Under the pieces are notes generated by a model that saw only the letters and a program-made list of their open reading frames with translations, was not told the origin of the DNA and ran no database searches. From Winogradskyella sp. (GTDB lineage: Bacteria > Bacteroidota > Bacteroidia > Flavobacteriales > Flavobacteriaceae), in assembly GCA_002722255.1 (NCBI GenBank), contig PBLD01000001.1, positions 998,311 through 1,062,310 on the forward strand: a stretch of DNA of 64,000 nucleotides, written 5' to 3'. Of the stretch, positions 43,326 to 51,017 are shown piece after piece (within the stretch, counting starts at the first letter, position 1; the number at the start of each line of letters is the position of its first letter). Made by a program: the position numbers and the translations under genes.

Positions 43326-45293
43326 ATGATCTCACAAAATTCCATATCTCAAGTTTTTGAAACTGCTCGCGTAGAGGAGGTTATTGGAGATTTTGTACAG
43401 TTAAAAAAAGCAGGTAGCAACTTTAAAGGTCTCAGTCCATTCAGTGAGGAGCGTACTCCAAGCTTTATGGTCTCTCCAGTAAAACAAATCTGGAAAGATT
43501 TCTCAACAGGCAAAGGTGGTAATGCCATTACCTTTTTAATGGAGCATGAGCATTTTACCTATCCAGAAGCCATACGCTACTTAGCTAAAAAGTACAATAT
43601 AGAGATTGAAGAAACTGAACGTACAGACGAGGAAAAAGAGCAAGCCAATGCCAAAGAAAGTTTGTATTTGGTTAGTGAGTACGCTAATGAGTATTTTCAG
43701 AAAGTTTTACAAAAAACAGATCAAGGACAAGCCATTGGTAAGAGCTATTTTAAAGAGCGTGGTTTTACAGAAGACACGATTAAAAAGTTTCAACTCGGTT
43801 ATTCCTTAGACGAATGGCAAGCCTTTACAGATGATGCTTTGGGTAAAGGTTATAAGCTAGAGTTTTTAGAAAAAACTGGGCTTACCATAGTAAAGGATGA
43901 GCGTCGTTTCGATAGATTTAAAGGTCGTGTGATGTTTCCTATTCATAGTATGAGCGGGAGAGTGCTTGGTTTTGGTGGTCGTATCCTAACCAACGACAAA
44001 AAAGCTGCAAAGTACTTAAACTCTCCAGAGAGCGATATTTACCATAAAAGTAATGTGCTTTACGGATTGTATTTTGCAAAGCAAACCATTGCAAAAGAAG
44101 ACAATTGCTTTTTGGTAGAAGGTTACACAGATGTTATTCAGTTTTACCAAACTGGAGTAAAAAATGTGGTATCATCTTCTGGTACAGCATTAACCTCTCA
44201 GCAAATACGGCTCATTAATAGGCTAACCAATAATATCACGGTACTTTTTGATGGTGATGCTGCTGGTATAAGAGCATCTATTCGTGGTATAGATTTAATC
44301 TTGGAGCAAGGTATGAATGTTAAGGTCTGTACTTTTCCAGATGGTGAAGATCCAGACAGTTTTGCAAAGTCTAATACCTTAGAAGAGCTTACTGAATATC
44401 TTAATGAAAATGCTAAGGATTTTATTCAGTTTAAGGCATCGCTTTTGGTTAAAGAAGCTAATAACGATCCTATTAAAAAAGCTGAAACCATTAGAGATAT
44501 TGTAAATAGTATTGCTAAAATTCCTGATGCCATTAAGCGTGAAATCTATGTAAGAGAGTGTGCCTCTATTATGGATATTAGTGAGAGTGTGCTTTTTACT
44601 ACCTTAGCACAGATTGGTAAAAAGGAAGCTCAGGAGGCCAACAAACAATATAAGCAAGAGCAAAGAGCTTTTGAAGTTGTAAAGAGTGAGCAGCAAAAAA
44701 AGCCAAGGGTAGATGTACAGTACGAATTAGAGCGAAAGATTATAGAAATCTTGATGCTTTATGGAGATAGAGTAGAGCAGTTTGAAGATTTAATCTTAAA
44801 AGAAGATGAAGCATCTGGTGATTTAATTTTAGAGCCAGCAATGCATGAGGCTCGTGTATTTGAAAAAATATATTTAGACCTTCAGGAAGATGAAATGATG
44901 TTTTCTAATGAAAAATTTAGGGAGTTGTACTATGCCATTATAGACAGATTAAACCAAGATGAAAATTTTTCAACTAAAGATTTTATAAATCAATTAGATC
45001 AGAAACACGCAACCGAGGTTACCAGTATTTTAATGGAAGATGAAAAGTACAATCTACACGATTGGCATCGAAATAATATTGTGCCCAAAGAAAAGGAACA
45101 TGCTATTGCTCAGTTAGTAAGTCAGACAATTTTAAGTTTACGTTGCTATCTCATCGACCAAAAAGTGGCAGAGTATAAAAATGAAACTTTAAGAGAAAAT
45201 GTAGATACGCGCTCTGTAATGGAGGATGTAAAAGATTATCTTGGTCTTAAAATGTTATTGTCTCGTAAATTAGGTAAAGTTATTGGCGGATAA
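43326..45293 (+). CDS. dnaG: DNA primase lacking zinc ligands
   Basis: 655-aa replicative primase. The N-terminal domain aligns with the zinc-binding domain (FKGLSPFSEERTPSFMV then IWKDFSTGKGGNAI), but the four zinc ligands of E. coli DnaG are replaced by Ser37, Ser40, Asp58 and Thr61. The catalytic Toprim domain is intact: FLVEGYTDVIQFYQTGVKNV, SSSGTALTSQQ and LFDGDAAGIRASIRG. A long C-terminal region binds helicase by family. I recall the same zinc-less pattern in other flavobacteria, so this is a lineage trait rather than a broken gene. Confidence 0.95.
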   Translation: MISQNSISQVFETARVEEVIGDFVQLKKAGSNFKGLSPFSEERTPSFMVSPVKQIWKDFSTGKGGNAITFLMEHEHFTYPEAIRYLAKKYNIEIEETERTDEEKEQANAKESLYLVSEYANEYFQKVLQKTDQGQAIGKSYFKERGFTEDTIKKFQLGYSLDEWQAFTDDALGKGYKLEFLEKTGLTIVKDERRFDRFKGRVMFPIHSMSGRVLGFGGRILTNDKKAAKYLNSPESDIYHKSNVLYGLYFAKQTIAKEDNCFLVEGYTDVIQFYQTGVKNVVSSSGTALTSQQIRLINRLTNNITVLFDGDAAGIRASIRGIDLILEQGMNVKVCTFPDGEDPDSFAKSNTLEELTEYLNENAKDFIQFKASLLVKEANNDPIKKAETIRDIVNSIAKIPDAIKREIYVRECASIMDISESVLFTTLAQIGKKEAQEANKQYKQEQRAFEVVKSEQQKKPRVDVQYELERKIIEILMLYGDRVEQFEDLILKEDEASGDLILEPAMHEARVFEKIYLDLQEDEMMFSNEKFRELYYAIIDRLNQDENFSTKDFINQLDQKHATEVTSILMEDEKYNLHDWHRNNIVPKEKEHAIAQLVSQTILSLRCYLIDQKVAEYKNETLRENVDTRSVMEDVKDYLGLKMLLSRKLGKVIGG

Positions 45294-45298
45294 TAATT

Positions 45299-45928
45299 CT
45301 AAGTTAAGTTATGATGCTTAGCCTGATGAATTAAATCTACAATATTATTTACGTTAAGTTTCTTAAAAAGTCTGGCCTTGTAAGTACTTACAGTTTTTTC
45401 GTTAATATCTAGCTCTTCCGCAATTTCCTTGTTTTTTCGTCCTATGGACAAAAGTTTTAAAACTTCAACCTCTCTGGTAGAGAGCTTTTTAAACATACGG
45501 CTTCTACTCTTTCGAGTATCTTCATAGCGCAAATGCTTATCCATTTTTTCGCTTAGAGACACTTCACCACCATGTATTTTTCTAACAGCAGCTTCTATGG
45601 CTTCAACATCGGCAGTTTTGTTTAAGTAGCCAGAGGCTCCTGCTTTTAGTGTGCTAATAGCATAGATTTCTTCGGGCTGATGACTAAAAATTAGCACATT
45701 AACCGACTGGTTTTCTTTTTTAATGGCCCTTAATGCGGTAATACCATTCAGTTCTGGTAAATCAATTTCTGATATAATTACATCAACTTCATGACGTCTT
45801 ACAAATTCAAAAATTTCTATACCACTACTTAGCTTACCTACAACTTTTAAATCGGGCTTACTGTTTAAGAATAGTTCAAGACCTGTTCTTACAATAGGGT
45901 GATTGTCAACAATCAAAATACGTATCAT
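45299..45928 (-). CDS. NarL/LuxR-type response regulator with Glu at the phosphoacceptor site
   Basis: 209 aa. The receiver domain (1-120) begins IRILIVDNHPIVRTGL. The usual phosphoacceptor position reads VIISEIDLPELNG, placing Glu54 where D is expected, while the conserved Lys in GYLNKTADVEAI is kept. The C-terminal LuxR HTH is LSTREVEVLKLLSIGRKNKE then DINEKTVSTYKARL. No histidine kinase gene is adjacent. The Glu may mimic phosphorylation, making the regulator constitutively active or controlled by level. Convergent with dnaG, 5 bases apart. Confidence 0.88.
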   Translation of the reverse strand: MIRILIVDNHPIVRTGLELFLNSKPDLKVVGKLSSGIEIFEFVRRHEVDVIISEIDLPELNGITALRAIKKENQSVNVLIFSHQPEEIYAISTLKAGASGYLNKTADVEAIEAAVRKIHGGEVSLSEKMDKHLRYEDTRKSRSRMFKKLSTREVEVLKLLSIGRKNKEIAEELDINEKTVSTYKARLFKKLNVNNIVDLIHQAKHHNLT

Positions 45929-46067
45929 GACAATTGATTTTGGTTTGGTTAGGGTTAATCAGTGTAATAACAATATTACTAAGTCAAGATTCTTAACGGA
46001 GTGATGGCTTAGTAAAGATAGTTAAAAAATAAGCAGGATTAGCAAATTATTCGATAAACTGTAATAA

Positions 46068-46856
46068 TTATCTTAAATTTTTAGGAATTTCACAAATTGG
46101 AATCGGAATCATTTTGTGTTGATTTCGGGTGTTATAACTCATAAAAATACTAAAAACCTCTTTCTCTCTTCCTGTAAAGTCGTTAATGGTTTTACCCTCG
46201 TCTTTCATTTTCATCGCCCATTCTAGCTCTGGGTAAGAAGCACCAATTTGGTCTTCATCGCTTCGGGCATCACCAAATAAACCATCACTAGGCGCAGCTT
46301 TCATTATAGATTCTGGTACGCCGAGATAATCGCCAATATCGTATACTTCAGACTTTAATAAATCTGCAATTGGGCTTAAATCTACACCTCCATCTCCATA
46401 TTTAGTGTAGAAACCAACTCCGAAATCTTCAACTTTGTTTCCTGTTCCTGCAACAAGGCGTCCTTGTAAGCCAGCATAGTAGTAAAGTGTTGTCATACGC
46501 AATCTGGCTCTTGTGTTCGCTAAAGCCATATCTACAGTAGCTTGTTTACCATCAAGGCTTACTTCGGTTTTAAATTCTTCAAAAACAGGAGTTAAGTCCA
46601 CTCGAGCATCGCTAACATTTGAAAAACGTTTTTTTAACTGCGCAATGTGTTCTTGTGCTCTGGTGACATGACTTGTAGCTTGGTGAATAGGCATTTCTAT
46701 ACATAAAAGGTCTAAACCAGTTTTAGCACAGAGTGTTGAGGTTACGGCAGAGTCTATTCCGCCAGATATACCAACAACAAAACCATTTACTTTGGCATTA
46801 TTTGCATAGTCTTTTAACCAATCTACAATATAATCTACAACCTTTTCTGTTTGCAT
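46068..46856 (-). CDS. nadE: NH3-dependent NAD+ synthetase
   Basis: 262 aa; amidates nicotinate adenine dinucleotide in the last step of NAD synthesis. The ATP pyrophosphatase P-loop is GFVVGISGGIDSAVTSTL. Further motifs are NTRARLRMTTLYYYAG, GTGNKVEDFGVGFYTKYGDG and DLLKSEVYDIGDYLGVPE. No glutaminase domain, so it uses ammonia. Divergent from gldB, an arrangement known in Flavobacterium. Confidence 0.94.
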   Translation of the reverse strand: MQTEKVVDYIVDWLKDYANNAKVNGFVVGISGGIDSAVTSTLCAKTGLDLLCIEMPIHQATSHVTRAQEHIAQLKKRFSNVSDARVDLTPVFEEFKTEVSLDGKQATVDMALANTRARLRMTTLYYYAGLQGRLVAGTGNKVEDFGVGFYTKYGDGGVDLSPIADLLKSEVYDIGDYLGVPESIMKAAPSDGLFGDARSDEDQIGASYPELEWAMKMKDEGKTINDFTGREKEVFSIFMSYNTRNQHKMIPIPICEIPKNLR

Positions 46857-46884
46857 AATATTTATAATTTAAAACAAAGAAACG

Positions 46885-46892
46885 TACCTTTG
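46885..46892 (+). promoter_or_regulatory. Flavobacterial -7 box for gldB
   Basis: TACCTTTG, an exact TAnnTTTG match, 36 bases before the preferred gldB ATG at 46929. Its location argues against translation starting at the upstream TTG (46851), which would lie before the promoter. Confidence 0.5.
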
Positions 46893-46928
46893 CACAACAA
46901 AAATAACGGAAACGTGTTAGGATTAAAA

Positions 46929-47903
46929 ATGTTTCGTAAAATGTCGTTGAGAATTTTCATTTTGTTAATATTGAGTCTGGCTTTGGTATCTTGTAATGAG
47001 GATAATAAGCTCGAAGAAGAAATTTCAAATATCAACGTAGACTTTATTGTTGAGCGGTTTGACAAGGCTTACGCTGATGCAAAACCAGCTGACTTACCTA
47101 AATTAAAGGAAGCTTATCCGTTTTTGTTTTCTAAGCATGTGCCAGATTCGGTTTGGATTGAAAGAATTAATGATACACTGCAAAATCAATTACTGATAGA
47201 AGTTGGTAAGGCTTACGGAGATTTTAAAGATGTGGATTTTGATTTTGAAAGATTATTCCAACACTTAAAATATTACGATAAAACATTTAGTGTGCCTCGT
47301 ATAGTTACACTAACTAATGATGTAGATTATAGAAATAAAACTATTGTTACAGACTCGCTATTACTTGTAGCTCTAGATAATTTTTTGGGTGAAGATCATG
47401 AGTTTTATCAAAATATACCAAGATACTTAGCACAAAACATGCGTAGAGGCCAAATAATTCCTGAGGTTGCGGAGGCTTACGCTAAAAAGTATGCTTTTCA
47501 GTCTAATCGCAAGACGCTTTTGGATGAAATGATCTACCACGGAAAGTTACTTTATTTCAAAGATATTATGATTCCGTTTAAGTCTGATGAAGAAAAAATA
47601 GGGTATACAGAGCAAGAGCTAAAATGGGCAGAAGCCAACGAGAGTCCAATATGGAGCTATTTTATAGAGAAGGAACTACTTTTTAGTACCGATAGTAAGT
47701 TGCCAAGTCGTTTTATAGCAGATGCACCTTATTCTAAGTTTTATTTAGAGTTAGATAACGAATCACCAGGACGATTAGGGCAATATATGGGTTGGCAAAT
47801 TGTTAGGGCTTATGCGGAAGCTACGGACGAAAATGTACTGACTATTTTAAAAAAGGAACCCGAAGAAATTTTTAACAAAGCAAAATTTAAACCAAAGAAA
47901 TAA
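46929..47903 (+). CDS. gldB: Gliding motility lipoprotein GldB
   Basis: 324 aa from the ATG at 46929. The frame extends upstream to a TTG at 46851, but that lies inside nadE's start and upstream of the -7 box. A lipoprotein signal (MSLRIFILLILSLALVSC) follows at once, which supports this start or the ATG at 46941. Mature protein features include FDKAYADAKPADLPKLKEAY and GRLGQYMGWQIVRAYAE, the conserved C-terminal part of GldB. Required for gliding and linked to type IX secretion in Flavobacterium; gldC follows 7 bases later. Confidence 0.93.
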   Translation: MFRKMSLRIFILLILSLALVSCNEDNKLEEEISNINVDFIVERFDKAYADAKPADLPKLKEAYPFLFSKHVPDSVWIERINDTLQNQLLIEVGKAYGDFKDVDFDFERLFQHLKYYDKTFSVPRIVTLTNDVDYRNKTIVTDSLLLVALDNFLGEDHEFYQNIPRYLAQNMRRGQIIPEVAEAYAKKYAFQSNRKTLLDEMIYHGKLLYFKDIMIPFKSDEEKIGYTEQELKWAEANESPIWSYFIEKELLFSTDSKLPSRFIADAPYSKFYLELDNESPGRLGQYMGWQIVRAYAEATDENVLTILKKEPEEIFNKAKFKPKK

Positions 47904-47910
47904 AGAAATA

Positions 47911-48246
47911 ATGTCTAAAACCATAACATCTAAAATAGAATTAAACGTTGAACTTGACGAGAATAGAGTGCCAGAAAAATTAAATTGGTCTGCTGAAGAT
48001 GGTGGAGTAAAAAATGAAGAAGCTAAAGCTATAATGCTCTCGGTTTGGGATAGTAATGCTCAAGAAACATTAAAAATAGATTTATGGACTAAAGATATGC
48101 CTGTAGATGAAATGAAACAGTTTTTTCATCAGACTTTAGTAACCATGAGCGATACATTTTTAAGAGCTACTCAAGACGAAAAAATGACGGCTACAATGAA
48201 AGATTTCTGCGATTACTTTGCTGAAAAGTTAGAGTTAAAAAAATAG
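47911..48246 (+). CDS. gldC: Gliding motility protein GldC
   Basis: 111 aa, full length, no signal peptide. The start TSKIELNVELDENRVPEKLN and the segment NEEAKAIMLSVWD plus DLWTKDMPVDEMKQFFHQTL match GldC. It improves gliding efficiency in Flavobacterium johnsoniae; the molecular role is not well defined. Cotranscribed with gldB. Confidence 0.93.
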   Translation: MSKTITSKIELNVELDENRVPEKLNWSAEDGGVKNEEAKAIMLSVWDSNAQETLKIDLWTKDMPVDEMKQFFHQTLVTMSDTFLRATQDEKMTATMKDFCDYFAEKLELKK

Positions 48247-48259
48247 TGAATTTTAAACT

Positions 48260-49036
48260 TTAGATCCCTTCAGATTCATAAAAAGGGTTGGTGTTAAAAC
48301 AATCGGCTTTTTTTAAGGTTGCGTAATTTGGGTTTTGTCTTTTAAAACGTAAAAATTTTGAAGTGTCATAAACTTCCCAAATTGTTAATTTGTTGTGTTT
48401 TCCCGCTTTAGATTTTAAATCTATTTTATGTTGGGCAATCATTTTGTCAACAACTTCCTTATCACCAATTCGCATTTTTTTGCTAGAGCTGTGGCCTTTA
48501 TTAATTTGTTTTACAATCCAATAAAATCTTACAGGTTTTTTTGTGGGTTCTTCCAGTTTTTCTTTAACGTCAGAGGACGCTATAGATTTTCCTTCAGATT
48601 TGTTTTCGTAGGTTGATTGTCTAAAAATACTATTCTGCTCTTCAGTATCTATTTCTGTTGTTTCGGTAGTTTCAATCTTCTCTTCAAAAGTTTCATGTCT
48701 TAAAAGCGTTATGATAATTAACTTATCGTTTACCTTTACTTCGGTAACAAATCTGCCAACAGGAATATCAGCCAAAGATATTTTAGTATCTAAACTATTT
48801 ACAATGTAAGCCTTCTGAAAATCACTGTTAAAAATCTCAACTTTGTCAATATTGCGTTCTCCTCTTAAAATTAAGGTGTCTCCTGTTTTATTTAGACTGT
48901 GATGCAACTCACTAGCTCGGTAATTTATGTTTTTTAATAATGTTGATTTTTGACCATGGATAAATGGAGCCAAAAACAATAGAAGAATGGTTAATAGTCT
49001 AGTCATCATAAGTAGGTTTTTGTTTTGGGGAAACAA
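48260..49036 (-). CDS. Secreted hypothetical protein
   Basis: Up to 258 aa. The true start is probably MMTRLLTILLLFLAP (about 49009), a clean signal peptide that ends near FIHGQ; the first 9 residues of the longer frame are atypical. The mature protein has a short beta-rich domain (about 30-110) that resembles a small T9SS-style adhesion module, an acidic Thr/Glu-rich linker (TFEEKIETTETTEIDTEEQN) and a basic C-terminal part. No family recognised. Convergent with gldC. Confidence 0.6.
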   Translation of the reverse strand: MFPQNKNLLMMTRLLTILLLFLAPFIHGQKSTLLKNINYRASELHHSLNKTGDTLILRGERNIDKVEIFNSDFQKAYIVNSLDTKISLADIPVGRFVTEVKVNDKLIIITLLRHETFEEKIETTETTEIDTEEQNSIFRQSTYENKSEGKSIASSDVKEKLEEPTKKPVRFYWIVKQINKGHSSSKKMRIGDKEVVDKMIAQHKIDLKSKAGKHNKLTIWEVYDTSKFLRFKRQNPNYATLKKADCFNTNPFYESEGI

Positions 49037-49363
49037 ATAGTATTTATTTCTAATACTTAGTGTAAAGATAAGTTGAGGTAATGAGTTGTCTATATTCTCA
49101 AGATATAAGGTGTTTTTTTAAGTTGAAAAGCTTGAGTGTTCGATATATGTTTAAAAAAAACCGTTGAAGTTAAACAGTGTAATATAGATTTAATATACTA
49201 GTAAGGATTTGGTAATCTCAATTCTAAATAAGTGCTATACATTTGTAATGCTATTAACCAGAACTTAAACATTAGTCAGGCTTTCATCATGAGAAAGAAA
49301 CTAGTGTTTTTTTTATTAAAAACTAGTTTGAAATTAAGTAAGTATATTTTTTTAAATTAGCTT
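49037..49363. other. 327-base gene-free interval
   Basis: Between a leftward secreted-protein gene and the DUF4230 gene. It holds a full -7 box match (TACATTTG, 49238-49245) with a TTG 26 bases upstream, longer than usual, and a hairpin with arms AAACTAGT (49298-49305) and ACTAGTTT (49322-49329). A 23-codon frame at 49289-49360 overlaps this hairpin, but coding is not convincing. Otherwise AT-rich sequence with nothing recognisable. Confidence 0.5.
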
Positions 49364-49978
49364 ATGCGAAAAATCTTATTCGGAGTTATTATTACGTTGA
49401 TTGTTCTCTTCACATTTAAATATTGTGGAGATAGAAAAAAAGAACAAACTATTTTAAAGGAAAACTCTGCCCTAATACAAGAACAGTTAAAAAACGTTAG
49501 CAAACTTGTGGTTACCGAAGGCCATTTTAGTGAGGTTTTTACATACGATAATTCTAAGCGAATTTTTGGAGATTTGTTAGAGGTTGAAAAGAAAGCAATT
49601 GTGGTAGTCAATGCAGATGTAACTGTAGCTTATGATTTATCTAAAATTGAATATAACGTAGATGAAACCACAAAAACACTGCAAATTTTGAGTATTCCAA
49701 AGGAGGAAATCAAAATAAGTCCAGATTTTGAATATTACGATATCCAAGCAGATTATCTCAATCCTTTTGAAGCTAAGGACTACAACGAAATCAAAAAAAC
49801 AGTGCGAAAACAATTAATGAAGAAAATTGAAGCTTCAGATTTAAAGTCTAACGCACAAAATAGATTATTAAGCGAACTTTCTAAATTTTATATTCTTACC
49901 AATTCCTTAGGTTGGAAACTAGAGTATAATCAAACACCAGTTGAAAGTCTTGAGGGTTTAAACACGCTTAAACTATAA
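49364..49978 (+). CDS. DUF4230 membrane-anchored protein
   Basis: 204 aa. One N-terminal membrane segment (ILFGVIITLIVLFTFKYC) anchors an extracytoplasmic domain. KLVVTEGHFSEVFTYD and VVVNADVTVAYDLSKIEY are the DUF4230 hallmarks. Function unknown for the family. Its 3' end overlaps by 6 bases the convergent rhodanese gene. Confidence 0.82.
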   Translation: MRKILFGVIITLIVLFTFKYCGDRKKEQTILKENSALIQEQLKNVSKLVVTEGHFSEVFTYDNSKRIFGDLLEVEKKAIVVVNADVTVAYDLSKIEYNVDETTKTLQILSIPKEEIKISPDFEYYDIQADYLNPFEAKDYNEIKKTVRKQLMKKIEASDLKSNAQNRLLSELSKFYILTNSLGWKLEYNQTPVESLEGLNTLKL

Positions 49979-50278
49979 CTTATTACTCAAGGAAACCCAA
50001 CCACCACCATTAGTAGCTTCAATGTTGTTCAAATTCAGAAACCTGGCGGCTTTAGCGGAACGTACACCACTGGCACAGCAAGTGACCACTGGTTTGTTTA
50101 GTTTTTTTACTTCGTCAACTCTGTTGTTCAATTGATCTAGTGGAATGTGCACAGCATTTGTAATATGGCCAGCATCCCATTCACGTTCACTACGTACATC
50201 AAGAATTACAGCACCATTTTCTAAAAATTCTTCAACTTGTCGTTTTTTACTGCCAAAAATAAAATCCAAAAATCCCAT
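49973..50278 (-). CDS. Rhodanese-like sulfurtransferase domain protein
   Basis: 101 aa single-domain rhodanese. Asp-rich entry VILDVRSEREWDAGHITNAV and the active-site loop CCASGVRSAKAARFL with the catalytic Cys. A short N-terminal tail (MGFLDFIFGSKKRQ) may contact the membrane. Probably handles sulfane sulfur in the cytosol; no partner gene is adjacent. Confidence 0.9.
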   Translation of the reverse strand: MGFLDFIFGSKKRQVEEFLENGAVILDVRSEREWDAGHITNAVHIPLDQLNNRVDEVKKLNKPVVTCCASGVRSAKAARFLNLNNIEATNGGGWVSLSNKL

Positions 50279-50326
50279 AGTTTTACTTTTTGCATAAATT
50301 TACGTTGAATTAATTATGTTCTAAAA

Positions 50327-50905
50327 TTGAAAGCGGAAACACGAAAAGACGAAATCATAAAAACAGCAGCCAAATTATTTAAAGAAAAGGGTTTTAGCGC
50401 AGTAACGATGCGCGATTTGGCGTCTGCTATGGGAATGAAAGCAGCTAGTTTGTACAATCATATAAAATCTAAACAAGAAATCTTAAAAGAGATTATTATT
50501 TCACTGGCAGAAGAGTTTACTCATGGTTTAGAGTTAATTCAAAAGTCAGATATTTCTAGTATTCAAAAAATAGAAGAGGTCGTAAAATTGCATGTTAATA
50601 TTACCTCCCAGAATACGTTTGGTATGGCGTCTTTAAATAACGATTGGATGCATCTTGAAGAAAAATTAGATTATTATCTCGAACTACGCTCTAATTACGA
50701 AGAAGAGTTAAGGCAAATAATAGCAGATGGAGTCAAAAAGGGAGAAATAATAGATGAAAATATTGAGATTATGTTGTTTTCTATCTTATCAACCTTAAGG
50801 TCTTTGTATTTGTGGATCCCTAAAAAGGACTATTTAAATCCAGAAAAATTATCACAAGAGTTAAGTACAGTTCTTGTTAAAGGTATTAACAAAAAAATCG
50901 ATTAA
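50327..50905 (+). CDS. TetR-family regulator of the paa cluster, TTG start
   Basis: 192 aa. TTG is the start, since the only near upstream ATG (50316) runs into a stop after one codon. The N-terminal TetR HTH (about 8-55) includes AAKLFKEKGFSAVTMRDLAS and SLYNHIKSKQEILKEI; the C-terminal ligand domain is helical. It lies directly upstream of paaE in the same direction and next to a 9-2-9 inverted repeat, so it likely represses the cluster until phenylacetyl-CoA or a later CoA intermediate is present. That function is inferred; call it PaaR-like. Confidence 0.85.
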   Translation: MKAETRKDEIIKTAAKLFKEKGFSAVTMRDLASAMGMKAASLYNHIKSKQEILKEIIISLAEEFTHGLELIQKSDISSIQKIEEVVKLHVNITSQNTFGMASLNNDWMHLEEKLDYYLELRSNYEEELRQIIADGVKKGEIIDENIEIMLFSILSTLRSLYLWIPKKDYLNPEKLSQELSTVLVKGINKKID

Positions 50906-50912
50906 TTTTTTG

Positions 50913-50920
50913 TAAATTTG
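50913..50920 (+). promoter_or_regulatory. Flavobacterial -7 box upstream of paaE
   Basis: TAAATTTG, an exact match to TAnnTTTG, 7 bases before the TetR-type operator. No TTG at standard -33 spacing. Transcription from here would start within or next to the operator, fitting repression by blocking. Confidence 0.5.
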
Positions 50921-50926
50921 TCAAGT

Positions 50927-50946
50927 AAACTAACAACTGTTAGTTT
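50927..50946. promoter_or_regulatory. TetR-type operator (9-2-9 perfect inverted repeat)
   Basis: AAACTAACA-AC-TGTTAGTTT: both 9-base arms pair perfectly. It sits between the TetR-family gene and paaE, right after the -7 box. Binding by the adjacent regulator is inferred. Confidence 0.72.
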
Positions 50947-50960
50947 TTTTAGTTTGTAAT

Positions 50961-50976
50961 TCGAAATCGTTTTCGA
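50961..50976. promoter_or_regulatory. LacI-type operator-like palindrome in the paaE leader
   Basis: TCGAAATCGTTTTCGA. Its 14-base core CGAAATCGTTTTCG differs by one base from CGAAAACGTTTTCG, the core of the perfect palindrome at 2142-2159 in the maltose locus. It could let a LacI-family regulator modulate paa expression; not demonstrated. Confidence 0.45.
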
Positions 50977-51017
50977 GTTAAGCTTAAAAAGTTTTAAAGT
51001 TTAGATTATAACTGTTA

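Noticed and set aside
43326-45293. DnaG as a damaged gene because the zinc cysteines are missing
   Set aside because: The frame is full length, the Toprim motifs are intact, and the same ligand-free pattern is typical of flavobacterial DnaG as I know it.
46851-46928. Upstream TTG extension of gldB
   Set aside because: It would put translation start inside nadE's start region and upstream of the TACCTTTG -7 box, and would hide the lipoprotein signal behind 26 atypical residues.
49289-49360. 23-codon frame MRKKLVFFLLKTSL... before the DUF4230 gene
   Set aside because: It overlaps an AT-rich hairpin, has no spacing or composition evidence, and could easily arise by chance.
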